From: Marivirga arenosa
GTDB taxonomy: Bacteria; Bacteroidota; Bacteroidia; Cytophagales; Cyclobacteriaceae
NCBI RefSeq assembly: GCF_030503895.2
Contig: NZ_CP129970.2
Location: 186,001-250,000, forward strand
DNA length: 64,000 bases
Direction of reading: 5' to 3'
The position numbers and the translations under genes are program-made. The notes beneath the pieces were generated by a model that did not search any database, was not told where the DNA came from, and saw only the letters and a list, made by a program, of their open reading frames with translations. Of the stretch, positions 8,792 to 17,828 are shown one piece after another (the first letter of the stretch is position 1; the number at the start of each line of letters is the position of its first letter).

Positions 8792-8810
8792 TGCAAACCA
8801 CTTTTTAATC

Positions 8811-10037
8811 ATGATCCTAACCAACATAAAGTCACTTTTTGGAATTAGAGAAGAAAATAAGTTATTAAGAGGTAATGAGCTAAGTACTCTTCCTTCTATT
8901 GAAAATGCTTATCTTAAAATAAAAGATGGCAAAATCTCAGCTTATGGGGATATGGATTCTTTAACTGTTGACTCCAATGATGAAATATATGATGTAAAAG
9001 GTCAATCTATTTTACCAGCATTCTGCGACTCTCATACTCATATTGTTTTTGCAGGAAGTAGAGAGTCAGAGTTTGTTGATAAAATTAAAGGCCTTAGTTA
9101 TGCTGAAATTGCCGCGAAAGGGGGTGGAATTTTAAATTCAGCTAAGAAATTAGCTAAGACTTCTGAAGATGAATTATACGAGCAAGCCATGAAAAGAGTC
9201 ATGGAAGTAATGCATTTAGGAACTGGAGCTTTAGAAATCAAAAGTGGGTATGGCTTAACGGTAGAGGCTGAATTGAAAATGCTTCGAGTAGTAAAAAGGA
9301 TAAAAGAAAGTGTTGATATACCTATTAAATCTACCTTTTTAGGGGCACATGCCTTCCCAGTTGAGTACAAAGAGAATAAAGAAGCATATCTTAAAATCGT
9401 TACTGAAGAAATGCTCCCAGCTGTAGCAGAAGAAAATCTAGCGGACTATATAGATGTTTTTTGCGAAACAGGATTCTTCGATCAGGAAATGAGCGAAAAG
9501 GTATTAAATGCAGGTGCAAAATATGGTTTAAAAGGAAAAATTCATGCTAACCAGCTAAATAATAGCGGTGGTGTTCAGTTAGGGATTAAAACTAATGCGC
9601 TTTCAGTCGATCACTTGGAAACATTAGGTAAAGAAGAAATTGAGCTACTAGGGTCTCATGATATTATTTCAACCCTACTTCCTTCTGCCGCATTTTTCTT
9701 AAGAATGCAATATCCTCCTGCAAGAGAATTAATTAATGCAGGTGCTGCTGTTGCATTAGCGACAGATTATAACCCTGGCTCCTCTCCTAGTGGAAACATC
9801 CCTTTATTGATTGCATTATCATGTATTCAAATGAAAATGACTCCAGAAGAAGCAATTAATGCCGCAACCCTCAATGGAGCATTTGCTATGGAATCAGAAA
9901 AAGAAGTAGGATCAATTACCCGTGGAAAAAGAGCTAATCTAGTTCTCACTAAAGAAATTCCCTCATTAGCTTATTTACCTTATGCTTTTGGTTCTCAAAG
10001 TATTGACAAAGTAATGATTAACGGCTCATGGATATAG
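8811..10037 (+). CDS. hutI: imidazolonepropionase
   Basis: An amidohydrolase-superfamily enzyme of 408 aa. The metal site is visible as DSHTHIVFAG (about residues 73-82), with further ligands in GAHAFP, KIHANQL and ATDYNPGSSP. HutI hydrolyses 4-imidazolone-5-propanoate to N-formimidoyl-L-glutamate, the third step of histidine degradation. Its last 10 bases overlap the start of hutG, so the two are translationally coupled. The histidase and urocanase genes (hutH, hutU) are not in the window. The start at 8811 (MILTNIKSLFGI) fits the family. Confidence 0.93.
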   Translation: MILTNIKSLFGIREENKLLRGNELSTLPSIENAYLKIKDGKISAYGDMDSLTVDSNDEIYDVKGQSILPAFCDSHTHIVFAGSRESEFVDKIKGLSYAEIAAKGGGILNSAKKLAKTSEDELYEQAMKRVMEVMHLGTGALEIKSGYGLTVEAELKMLRVVKRIKESVDIPIKSTFLGAHAFPVEYKENKEAYLKIVTEEMLPAVAEENLADYIDVFCETGFFDQEMSEKVLNAGAKYGLKGKIHANQLNNSGGVQLGIKTNALSVDHLETLGKEEIELLGSHDIISTLLPSAAFFLRMQYPPARELINAGAAVALATDYNPGSSPSGNIPLLIALSCIQMKMTPEEAINAATLNGAFAMESEKEVGSITRGKRANLVLTKEIPSLAYLPYAFGSQSIDKVMINGSWI

Positions 10038-11014
10038 CAAATTTTAAATACCTAGATAAGGAAACACTCTTTACATTAACCCATAAAAGAGAGGGTGAAA
10101 TTAAGATTGGAGAAAAAATTAGCTATGGTTCAGACTTTGAAAATAGTACTGCAAGATACGTAATTATAGGAATAGAAGAATCAATAGGTGTAAAAGGTAA
10201 TTTAGGAAAATCAGGGACACACACTGCTTGGAATGCCTTTTTAAATGCTTTCCTCAATGTTCAAAATACTGATAGACTAAACGGAGATCCTATTCATATT
10301 TTAGGAAGCTTCCAATTTCAGGAAATCTTTCAAGAATGTGAGTCAACAGAAGACTATAGAGAAAAAGTTAGTTTGATAGATGATTCCATAAGTCCGCTAA
10401 TTGAAAAAATCAGTCTAGCCGGAAAAAGATTGATAATTATTGGCGGAAGTCATGCCAATGCGTATCCAATAATTAAAGGAGTAAGCCAAGCTAAAAATTC
10501 TCCAGTTTCTGTCATTAATATGGATGCACATGCTGATTTCAGGAAATTGGAAGGAAGACACAGTGGTAATCCTTTCAGCAGTGTTAGGCATGAGGGATTC
10601 CTTGGACCTTATCATATATTAGGTCTGCATGAAAATTATAATAGTCAGACAATGCTTGAAGAAATGAGCAAGCAAAAAGATATTCAATGGTATTTCTATG
10701 AAGATATTTATCTTAGAAATAAAATAAGTTTCGATAAAGCTTTACATCATTTTATAGAAAACACAAAAGGAATAGCGGGTATTGAACTTGATATGGATAG
10801 TGTTGAAAATGTTTTAAGTTCGGCCATGACACCAACTGGTTTTAGTGCATTGGAAGCACGTAAATATGCATACAATACTGCTTACCAATTAAAGCCAAGT
10901 TACTTCCATATCTGTGAAGCAGCAGCAAAATTAGACAACGGACTAGAAGACCCTCAAACCGGTAAATTACTCTCTTATTTAGTGACTGATTTCATAAAAG
11001 GCTTGATGGAGTAA
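10028..11014 (+). CDS. hutG: formimidoylglutamase (arginase family)
   Basis: An arginase-fold hydrolase of 328 aa. The binuclear manganese ligands are present in GGSHANAYP, NMDAHADFR and ELDMDSVE. Together with the overlapping hutI this indicates HutG, which hydrolyses N-formimidoylglutamate to glutamate and formamide, the last step of histidine use. The active site DMDSVE differs slightly from the common DxDxxDP form. Its stop codon directly abuts the stop of the convergent polyferredoxin gene with no spacer and no visible terminator. Confidence 0.88.
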   Translation: MDIANFKYLDKETLFTLTHKREGEIKIGEKISYGSDFENSTARYVIIGIEESIGVKGNLGKSGTHTAWNAFLNAFLNVQNTDRLNGDPIHILGSFQFQEIFQECESTEDYREKVSLIDDSISPLIEKISLAGKRLIIIGGSHANAYPIIKGVSQAKNSPVSVINMDAHADFRKLEGRHSGNPFSSVRHEGFLGPYHILGLHENYNSQTMLEEMSKQKDIQWYFYEDIYLRNKISFDKALHHFIENTKGIAGIELDMDSVENVLSSAMTPTGFSALEARKYAYNTAYQLKPSYFHICEAAAKLDNGLEDPQTGKLLSYLVTDFIKGLME

Positions 11015-12802
11015 TTACTTATCAAAACTATCATTTCCAATTAGTGACGGCTGGTTAAATCTTCCATCTTCATCTCTATTTTCAAGATTTAACACTCCTC
11101 TTGGGCATACAGATGAACATACACCACAACCCACACAGCTTGCACGCACAACATTTTGACCGCGCTGCGCATACCATCTTACATCAATACCCATTTCACA
11201 ATAGGTAGAACAGTTACCACATGAGATACATTGCCCGCCATTAGTCGTAATTCTAAATCTAGATTTGAAACGTTGAACTATTCCTAAATAGGCGGCTAAT
11301 GGACAACCAAAACGGCACCAAACTCGGTTTCCCATTAAAGGATAAAAGCCAGTACCAATAACACCAGAAAATACTGAACCAACCCCAAAGCCATAAACAG
11401 CTCTTATTTGATAACTGCTAATTCCTAGGACATTTGAATTACCTGAAAAATACGTGTAAAGCACTGCTGCAGTCATCAATACAGCAAAAACCAAGACACT
11501 GTGAACCATCCAACGCTCAATTTTCCATGCCCCTAAAGATTTATCCGATAATTGTCTATAAGGATCTCCCAAAGTCTCAGCAAGTCCACCACAGCCACAA
11601 ACCCAGCTACAATACCATCTTTTCCCATACAAATAAGTAAATACAGGTACGCCAATAACAAACAAGGCTATTCCCCAACCTAGCATAAAAATACCGATAG
11701 TACCCGCCTCTATTTTCTCATTTAGCTGGTAGTCAAAAAAGAAATCATAATCCAGTGGCCACATATTTTTCAAATCCATATAAGGTTGATTCAGGCGAAC
11801 CAAAATTTCAGGTATTACGAAAGCAAAGGCTAATTGAAAGAACATGACTGAAACTGTTCTAACCATTTGATACGGGCTATGTCTGTATTTTAATATCATT
11901 CTAATACCCATTACCAATATGGCTAGGGTATATAAGAATCCATACATAAACCATTGACTAGCAGGATTCCCGCTTAATAATTCACTTACAGGATCTACTA
12001 TGATTATCCAGCTTGTCATATATTCTGGAAACCAGTATAAGAATATATAGAATGCGATTAAAAATGAGCCTAGCAAAATACCAATCCACCCTCTGTTTTT
12101 TAAAGAGCTGTGAAAAATACCGTCATTTTTAATTCCTGCTGATTCTGTTCTTAACCGAGGTAGCAAATACAATAAAGCTCCTAAAATTGGAATTCCAATA
12201 GATAATAGCAGCCATAATAATGGGTTTTGAGCTATAATACCTGAATGAGACTGCTTTACAATACTGAAAACTGTATTTTTAACATTATTATTACTGAATC
12301 CTTTCTGAGAAATAATAGAATTATTTACATCACTAATTACTTTCTCCAATTGAGATTTCATTTCAGTTTTTGAATCAAATTCTCTTCCACTCATCCATGA
12401 AGTATAATCCTGAAATTGCTTTAGCTGCCATTGGGTAACTTCACTATCATTCTTCTCAAAAGATGATGCTATGGTTGATTCATCAAATGTATTTCCTTCA
12501 TTGCGGTTTACAATCTCCTCAGCCAGAGATTTATTGATCTGATAATCTGATTGAATTTTTTGATTAAAATTATCAAATATTGATTTAACATCATTTACAA
12601 ATGAAAATTGACTTTGATATTCTTTTTGATAAATATCTAAATTAAAGCTTTCGACAATTTCATAGTTTGATTCTCCTAACTCTTGCTTTAATAATGATTG
12701 ATCAAGCTGGAATTTACTTAAGAAGAATAAACTTAAGAAAGTAAAAAAACCAATTGTAAATACTATTAAACCTACTTTATGTGTAATTTTCAAGCTCTTC
12801 AT
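11015..12802 (-). CDS. membrane-bound 4Fe-4S polyferredoxin (NosR/NapH/CcoG-like)
   Basis: One N-terminal membrane helix is followed by a periplasmic helical region (about residues 30-190) and then by several membrane helices up to residue 490. The loops carry the NapH/NosR-type cysteine motifs SWVCGCGG and CRFGCPLAA, and the C-terminal cytoplasmic part has two 4Fe-4S clusters, CISCGNCSTYC and CVGCGVCSSVCPRG. Such proteins pass electrons across or into the membrane. It lies 6 bases downstream of an FAD oxidoreductase gene, which probably supplies or receives the electrons. Terminal partner unknown; nothing for nitrous-oxide or nitrate reduction is visible here. Confidence 0.8.
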   Translation of the reverse strand: MKSLKITHKVGLIVFTIGFFTFLSLFFLSKFQLDQSLLKQELGESNYEIVESFNLDIYQKEYQSQFSFVNDVKSIFDNFNQKIQSDYQINKSLAEEIVNRNEGNTFDESTIASSFEKNDSEVTQWQLKQFQDYTSWMSGREFDSKTEMKSQLEKVISDVNNSIISQKGFSNNNVKNTVFSIVKQSHSGIIAQNPLLWLLLSIGIPILGALLYLLPRLRTESAGIKNDGIFHSSLKNRGWIGILLGSFLIAFYIFLYWFPEYMTSWIIIVDPVSELLSGNPASQWFMYGFLYTLAILVMGIRMILKYRHSPYQMVRTVSVMFFQLAFAFVIPEILVRLNQPYMDLKNMWPLDYDFFFDYQLNEKIEAGTIGIFMLGWGIALFVIGVPVFTYLYGKRWYCSWVCGCGGLAETLGDPYRQLSDKSLGAWKIERWMVHSVLVFAVLMTAAVLYTYFSGNSNVLGISSYQIRAVYGFGVGSVFSGVIGTGFYPLMGNRVWCRFGCPLAAYLGIVQRFKSRFRITTNGGQCISCGNCSTYCEMGIDVRWYAQRGQNVVRASCVGCGVCSSVCPRGVLNLENRDEDGRFNQPSLIGNDSFDK

Positions 12803-12808
12803 GATATA

Positions 12809-14140
12809 TTAAAATAATCCTAATATTTTATTTCTTTTTACTTTCACAGCCTCTTCAGGATATCTGTTATTGTACATTTCAATCAATTCATTTTCATAGG
12901 TCTTGAAAAATTCGGGATCAAAATTAGCTGACTTTAGATTTTGAAATACTTTTTTCATCTCCCACTTTTCTTTGATCATCTTATCGCATATTTCATGACG
13001 AAAACGAATCCCCATCACATTCACCCCTTTTAGGAATTTACTATCTTTATCAAAAACTAAGCGAATAGATTTTTCTCCATTTGGATGCTCCCAATAAAAA
13101 TGCACTTCATTTTCATCATCAGGAAAATTTGGCACTTGTCCATAGGTTTGATATTCAATATCTAGGAATTTAGCTGAATTAAACCACACCCCTGGTTTGT
13201 AGGAAGTTTTAGTTCCTGTGATAGTCCTAGCCACAGTTTCACCATGCATACGTCCTGTATACCATACTTGTTCAATTGGCCTTCTATCTTCTGCAGGGGC
13301 ATTTTCAAACTGGGCACAATCACCTATGGCATAAACTTGATCTTGATTGGTTTCAAAGAATTCGTTTACAATAATTCCTTTTTCTACCTTTAAATCAGAT
13401 TTTCTTAAGAAATCAACATTTGGAGAAACACCAACCGTTAACCCAACAAATTGAGCCTCAATCTCTTCTCCATTTTGAAGCTTAACCGCAGTTGCACGTC
13501 CATTGCCATCATCTAGTATTTCAGAAATTTCAGACTCTAAAAGTAACTTAAATCCATGTTTTTGAATATGGCGATTTATCATATCCGATTCCTCAGGAGG
13601 TAAAACATTATTCCAAAAACTAGATTCTCTAACTATAAATGTTACTTCTATATCACGCGTATGGAGCATCTCCCCCATTTCTATACCGATAAGGCCTCCA
13701 CCTACAATTGCTGCTTTTTGAGTTGACTCAGACCACTTTTCCATTGATTCTAAATCTTGATAAGAATATAACCCTTGAACCGCATCTAAATCTTGCCCGG
13801 GCCATCCAAATTTATTAGGCTTAGAACCTAAGGCTAAAATCAAAACATCATATTTTATATTATCAGACTGCTTTAGGTATAGTTCCTTAGTTTTGAAATC
13901 AATGGATTCAACTTTATCCTTTAATAAATCGAGCTTATTTTTCTTCCAGAAGGAGTCTTCATAAGGCTTTGTATGCTCATACTTCATGTGCCCCATAAAA
14001 ATATACATCAAAGCTGTTCTAGAGAAAAAATGATCGGTCTCTGCGGAAATGATGGTAATAGCATCATCACTTTTTTTTCTAATATGCCTTGCGGCTGTGA
14101 TACCCGAAATACCATTTCCAATTATTACAATATTACGCAT
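12809..14140 (-). CDS. FAD/NAD(P)-dependent oxidoreductase
   Basis: A pyridine nucleotide-disulfide oxidoreductase fold of 443 aa. FAD binds the N-terminal Rossmann motif VIIGNGISGITAA, NAD(P)H the internal one AAIVGGGLIGIEMGE (about residues 147-161), and YAIGDCAQF contacts the flavin ribityl. The closest relatives by pattern are ferredoxin/rubredoxin reductases and the FAD half of nitrite reductase. The C-terminal 110 residues are longer than in simple ferredoxin reductases. It is the first gene of a two-gene unit with the membrane polyferredoxin, and together they form a plausible NAD(P)H-to-membrane electron chain. Confidence 0.82.
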   Translation of the reverse strand: MRNIVIIGNGISGITAARHIRKKSDDAITIISAETDHFFSRTALMYIFMGHMKYEHTKPYEDSFWKKNKLDLLKDKVESIDFKTKELYLKQSDNIKYDVLILALGSKPNKFGWPGQDLDAVQGLYSYQDLESMEKWSESTQKAAIVGGGLIGIEMGEMLHTRDIEVTFIVRESSFWNNVLPPEESDMINRHIQKHGFKLLLESEISEILDDGNGRATAVKLQNGEEIEAQFVGLTVGVSPNVDFLRKSDLKVEKGIIVNEFFETNQDQVYAIGDCAQFENAPAEDRRPIEQVWYTGRMHGETVARTITGTKTSYKPGVWFNSAKFLDIEYQTYGQVPNFPDDENEVHFYWEHPNGEKSIRLVFDKDSKFLKGVNVMGIRFRHEICDKMIKEKWEMKKVFQNLKSANFDPEFFKTYENELIEMYNNRYPEEAVKVKRNKILGLF

Positions 14141-14274
14141 AAGCTTTTTTCTAGGGCTCTGTTAGATGATTTTCAATTTTAAGCTTATTAAAACTAATCA
14201 ATTGTCATTTCGAAGACAATAAAAAGCAATCCAAACTTAAAATGTTCTCGTTGTTGATGAAAAACTAATTAATT

Positions 14275-15000
14275 ATGAAAAAAATAAATTTAACCTTTTT
14301 CGCCATCATTTTTTCGAGTATTAGCTTAATGGCTTACAGACAAGAGCTTAGAGATTTCAATCAGCAAGCAAATCAATTTCTTAAAAAATATGTAATGGAC
14401 GGTAAAGTCGATTACAAAAATTTGAAAAATAACTTTGATGAAGTTGATCAACTATACAAATCATTAGCTACTATTAATATAAATACATTATCTGATAATG
14501 AAATCAAAGCATTATACATAAATGCTTATAACATTATAGTAATCAGACAAATTACAGAATATTACCCGCTTAAATCTGCATTAGATAAAAACGGCTTTTT
14601 TGATAAGGTGAAGCATAATGTTGGAGGAGAAATGCTGACACTGGATCAAATTGAAAAAGGTAAAGTGATTATTCCTTATGGAGATCCTAGAGTTCATTTT
14701 GCCTTTTCATGTGCAGCAATTGGTTGTCCTGAATTAGCAGATTTTGCATTTACAGCTGATAATTTAGATGCCCAATTAAATGAAAGAACCAGAAACTCCA
14801 TCAATAATCCTGATTTTATAAAAGTTAATAATCAAGAAAATAAGGTTGAGATATCCATGATTTTCAAATGGTATGACAGAGATTTTAAAATGAAGGCTGA
14901 AAATGTAATGGCTTACATCAATAAATATAGAAATCAGAAAATACCATCTAACTATGATTATTCATTTTATGAATATGATTGGGGCTTAAATATTCAATAA
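14275..15000 (+). CDS. secreted DUF547 protein
   Basis: A signal peptide (residues 1-19) precedes a DUF547 domain. The hallmark segments are ALYINAYNIIVI and DPRVHFAFSCAAIGCPEL, which hold the conserved Asn, His and Cys. The domain has a papain-like arrangement (Cys in SCAAIGCP, His in RVHFAF), but no activity is established. The length of 241 aa is usual. It diverges from the FAD oxidoreductase and ends in a strong hairpin terminator. Confidence 0.82.
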   Translation: MKKINLTFFAIIFSSISLMAYRQELRDFNQQANQFLKKYVMDGKVDYKNLKNNFDEVDQLYKSLATININTLSDNEIKALYINAYNIIVIRQITEYYPLKSALDKNGFFDKVKHNVGGEMLTLDQIEKGKVIIPYGDPRVHFAFSCAAIGCPELADFAFTADNLDAQLNERTRNSINNPDFIKVNNQENKVEISMIFKWYDRDFKMKAENVMAYINKYRNQKIPSNYDYSFYEYDWGLNIQ

Positions 15001-15006
15001 AATGGT

Positions 15007-15043
15007 TTCCCCCAAGGAAATATAGTCCTTGGGGAATTTTTTT
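15007..15043. terminator. intrinsic terminator between convergent genes
   Basis: The 9-bp stem CCCCAAGGA / TCCTTGGGG (15010-15018 with 15026-15034) with a 7-base loop is followed by a T-run. It serves the DUF547 gene and overlaps the 3' end of the convergent DUF4494 gene. Confidence 0.8.
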
Positions 15044-15524
15044 ATTCATTTTCTTCAGGAGATAATTCTTCCTCCAGCTCAGATGATTCAGGAGAAATAT
15101 CACCACTATAATTAAATACTTCTATAATAGGGCTTTCAATTACTTCAGGAACCTGAAAAGAAACTAGCATATTATTCAAGCTTAAATAAATTCTATCGTA
15201 AGCCTCTTTCACATTCTTAGCAGTCACAATCATTTGATTGGTAATTTTCTTTTCCTTTCCACTTTCTTCTGCAACATAATATACCACTTTACATTTATGC
15301 CAGATGTCAGCATCTTCATAGTGAAAAACATCTACTATTTTACTTTTGCTAATACCCGTAATCATGAATTCGCCTCTTACTCTCTCGCCCATCTCTTCGT
15401 AAATACGAGTTTCAGCCTCTGTAAAAGAAACCGCATCCACCAAATAAGGCTCAGTTACTGACTTCAACCTACCATTTTCATCTTCTTTTTGGTATTTCAC
15501 CTTACACAAAAACCACTGCTTCAT
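15042..15524 (-). CDS. DUF4494 protein
   Basis: A soluble protein of about 160 aa beginning MKQWFLCKVKYQKEDENG, with the repeated pattern of DUF4494: two halves each with a short beta strand and a SFTEAETRIYEEM or NVKEAYDRIYLSL helix. The ATG at 15524 is chosen over an in-frame TTG 15 bases upstream. The family is confined to Bacteroidota, is usually single copy and has no known function. The C-terminal 25 residues are acidic (SSELEEELSPEENE). Confidence 0.75.
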   Translation of the reverse strand: MKQWFLCKVKYQKEDENGRLKSVTEPYLVDAVSFTEAETRIYEEMGERVRGEFMITGISKSKIVDVFHYEDADIWHKCKVVYYVAEESGKEKKITNQMIVTAKNVKEAYDRIYLSLNNMLVSFQVPEVIESPIIEVFNYSGDISPESSELEEELSPEENE

Positions 15525-15598
15525 AATCTTATTATTCAAATTGGATTGCGAATATAAAGGAATTCAAAATCGAATGGAAATGGGTCATGAATTTGTTT

Positions 15599-15606
15599 TA
15601 ACTTTG
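15599..15606 (+). promoter_or_regulatory. -7 promoter box directly before the RlmL-like gene
   Basis: TAACTTTG matches TAnnTTTG exactly but ends only 5 bases before the ATG at 15611. If used, the transcript would be leaderless or nearly so. Confidence 0.35.
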
Positions 15607-15610
15607 CCTA

Positions 15611-16768
15611 ATGGAAAAAAGTAAAATTGTACTCCCCTGCCCCCCATATATAGCTCCTATCCTTAGGAAAGAAATAGAATCTCATGGTTACAAAATATCT
15701 CATGAAGGTCCGTTGGATGTTGCATTAGAAGGCACAAAAAACGATTGTATGTATCTTAATCTTCATTTAAGAACGGCAAATAAAGTTTTATTTCTGATCA
15801 AATCATTTAAGGCCAATAATCCTGATAAATTATACCAACAACTTTATCAAGTAAAATGGGAAGACTATTTAAACGAAGAGGGTTACTTATGTATTACCTC
15901 ATACGTTAACAATGAGAAAATATTAAATACACAATTTGCGAATGTTAGGGTAAAAGATGCCATTGTAGATCGTTTGAAAGATAAAACAGGGAAAAGACCA
16001 GATTCTGGTCCATTAAGAAATCAGATGGTAGTATTCTTGCACTGGCAAGAAGATCAGGTTTCTGTTTACTTAGACACTTCAGGTGAAACCATAGCAAAAC
16101 ATGGATACCGAAAAATTCCTGGAAAAGCGCCAATGATGGAATCATTAGCTGCAGCCACTATTTTAGCGTCAAACTGGAGACCTGAGCAATCATTTGTAAA
16201 CCCTATGTGTGGATCTGGTACACTAGCAATTGAGGCTGCTTGTATAGCAGCAAATAAAGCTCCAGGGCTTAACCGAGAAAAATTCGGCTTCCATTATTTA
16301 AAAGATTTTGACCTAAATGAATGGGATAATATGAAGCAGAAAGCCATAGAGAATGAAATCCCAATAAAATCTGAAATAATTGCAGGGGACTATAGTCGAA
16401 TAGCCATTCAAGCAGCAAAACAAAACGCTGAAGAAGCTGGAGTAGCTGAATATATTCAATTTGAAAAGAAAGATTTTAGGGACAGCACCATTCCAGAAAA
16501 TAATGGTGTGGTTTTTCTGAATCCAGAATATGGGGAAAGATTAGGTGATGAGGCTGAATTAGCCAAGGTTTATAGCCAGATAGGTGATTTCTTTAAAAGA
16601 GATTGTAAAGGAAAAACAGGCTATATATTTACTGGAAACCTAAATTTAGCCAAGAAAATAGGGCTTCGAACCAAAAGAAGAATCCCTTTTATGAATGCAA
16701 AAATAGAATGTAGATTGCTAGAATATGAATTATATGCTGGAACTAAAAAAGATAAAAGTTCTAAATAA
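15611..16768 (+). CDS. THUMP-domain rRNA guanine-N2 methyltransferase, RlmL-like
   Basis: The N-terminal THUMP RNA-binding domain (about residues 45-155) is followed by a Rossmann-fold SAM methyltransferase. Motif I is in FVNPMCGSGTLAIEA (about 198-212), and motif IV reads NPEYGER where the DNA/RNA N-methyltransferase family usually has NPPYGxR. RlmL modifies G2445 of 23S rRNA at N2. The protein (385 aa) corresponds to the N-terminal half of the E. coli RlmL/RlmK fusion. The Pro-to-Glu change in motif IV is notable, but I believe it recurs in relatives of this phylum. Confidence 0.82.
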   Translation: MEKSKIVLPCPPYIAPILRKEIESHGYKISHEGPLDVALEGTKNDCMYLNLHLRTANKVLFLIKSFKANNPDKLYQQLYQVKWEDYLNEEGYLCITSYVNNEKILNTQFANVRVKDAIVDRLKDKTGKRPDSGPLRNQMVVFLHWQEDQVSVYLDTSGETIAKHGYRKIPGKAPMMESLAAATILASNWRPEQSFVNPMCGSGTLAIEAACIAANKAPGLNREKFGFHYLKDFDLNEWDNMKQKAIENEIPIKSEIIAGDYSRIAIQAAKQNAEEAGVAEYIQFEKKDFRDSTIPENNGVVFLNPEYGERLGDEAELAKVYSQIGDFFKRDCKGKTGYIFTGNLNLAKKIGLRTKRRIPFMNAKIECRLLEYELYAGTKKDKSSK

Positions 16769-16788
16769 TCTAGTATCTTTCGAAATTC

Positions 16789-17814
16789 ATGAAGCTGAAT
16801 AAAAAAGACATTGAAACAGTTGATAAGGTATTAAATTACTGGAAAACTGAAGGGAAAATATCAGAAGAAAAAGAAAAGGAGCTAAAGCAAAGCCTTGATA
16901 AAAAGTCATTTAATTGGCAATATCTAGCTTATTATTCTTTTCTCTTTGCAATTGTTAGCCTATTAATAGCCGTAATAAGCATTTTTGCTGACAACGCTTT
17001 ATTACAACTAATTGATTCTTTAATTGAAACTTCTTATTCAACCAAGTCAATCAGTTTCTTCCTAATAAGTATTGTATTCTTTTGGCTTGATACAAAGTTC
17101 AATGACAAGGTTAAAAACAAAAAATATAGCCGGTACATCTTTTCCTTTTTTGGTGCTATATTTTTAGCAATAGCTGCTGGCTTAACTTCCTATGTATTTA
17201 ATTTAGAAGAAAATCCAGGTATTATAATTCTCTTACTTTCAATCTTGTATTTTATAATCGCTTCATTCAGAAAACAGGAGTTATTGTGGATTTTTGGAAT
17301 TATTTCCTTTTTGATAGCCTATGGTGCTATTACTCATGATCTAGGCAAAAGTGAATACCGATTTATAGGGATGAATTTCCCCATGCGATTTACAATTCTA
17401 GGATTAATTTTATTTGCAGTAAGTCCTTTAATTAAAAGATCTAACAGGTTGAAAATTTTTATTGAACCCACTTATTGGAGTGCATTATTAGTATTCTTCA
17501 TTTCATTATGGTTTTTAACCATATTCGGAAATTATGATAGTTATGACAAATGGTTAGAAATAAGACAATATTACTTATGGTGGTATAGCTTAATCCTTCT
17601 TCTAGCAAGTTTTGCGGCTATCCTAATTGGTATTAAAAAGGAAGACTCCACATTAAAAAACATTGGAGTTTCCTTTATCTTTCTCAATCTCTACACACGT
17701 TATTTTGAGTATTTCTGGGATGAACTCCATAAAGCATTATTTTTCGGAATTATAGCTATTTCCTTTTGGTTTATAGGAAAGAAAGCTGAAAAAATATGGG
17801 ATAAGGAATCTTAA
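16789..17814 (+). CDS. DUF2157-like polytopic membrane protein
   Basis: A short cytosolic helical N terminus (LNYWKTEGKISEEKEKELKQ) precedes about nine to ten hydrophobic membrane segments, as in the DUF2157 family. The 341-aa protein has no catalytic motif. It follows the RlmL-like gene by 20 bases on the same strand and ends 14 bases from the convergent sensor kinase. Function unknown. Confidence 0.6.
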   Translation: MKLNKKDIETVDKVLNYWKTEGKISEEKEKELKQSLDKKSFNWQYLAYYSFLFAIVSLLIAVISIFADNALLQLIDSLIETSYSTKSISFFLISIVFFWLDTKFNDKVKNKKYSRYIFSFFGAIFLAIAAGLTSYVFNLEENPGIIILLLSILYFIIASFRKQELLWIFGIISFLIAYGAITHDLGKSEYRFIGMNFPMRFTILGLILFAVSPLIKRSNRLKIFIEPTYWSALLVFFISLWFLTIFGNYDSYDKWLEIRQYYLWWYSLILLLASFAAILIGIKKEDSTLKNIGVSFIFLNLYTRYFEYFWDELHKALFFGIIAISFWFIGKKAEKIWDKES

Positions 17815-17828
17815 ATATAATTTCTCCT

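Noticed and set aside
11012-11017. A terminator between hutG and the polyferredoxin gene
   Set aside because: The two stop codons abut directly and no hairpin was found nearby.
15537-15539. TTG start for the DUF4494 gene
   Set aside because: An ATG 15 bases downstream matches the family's usual beginning.
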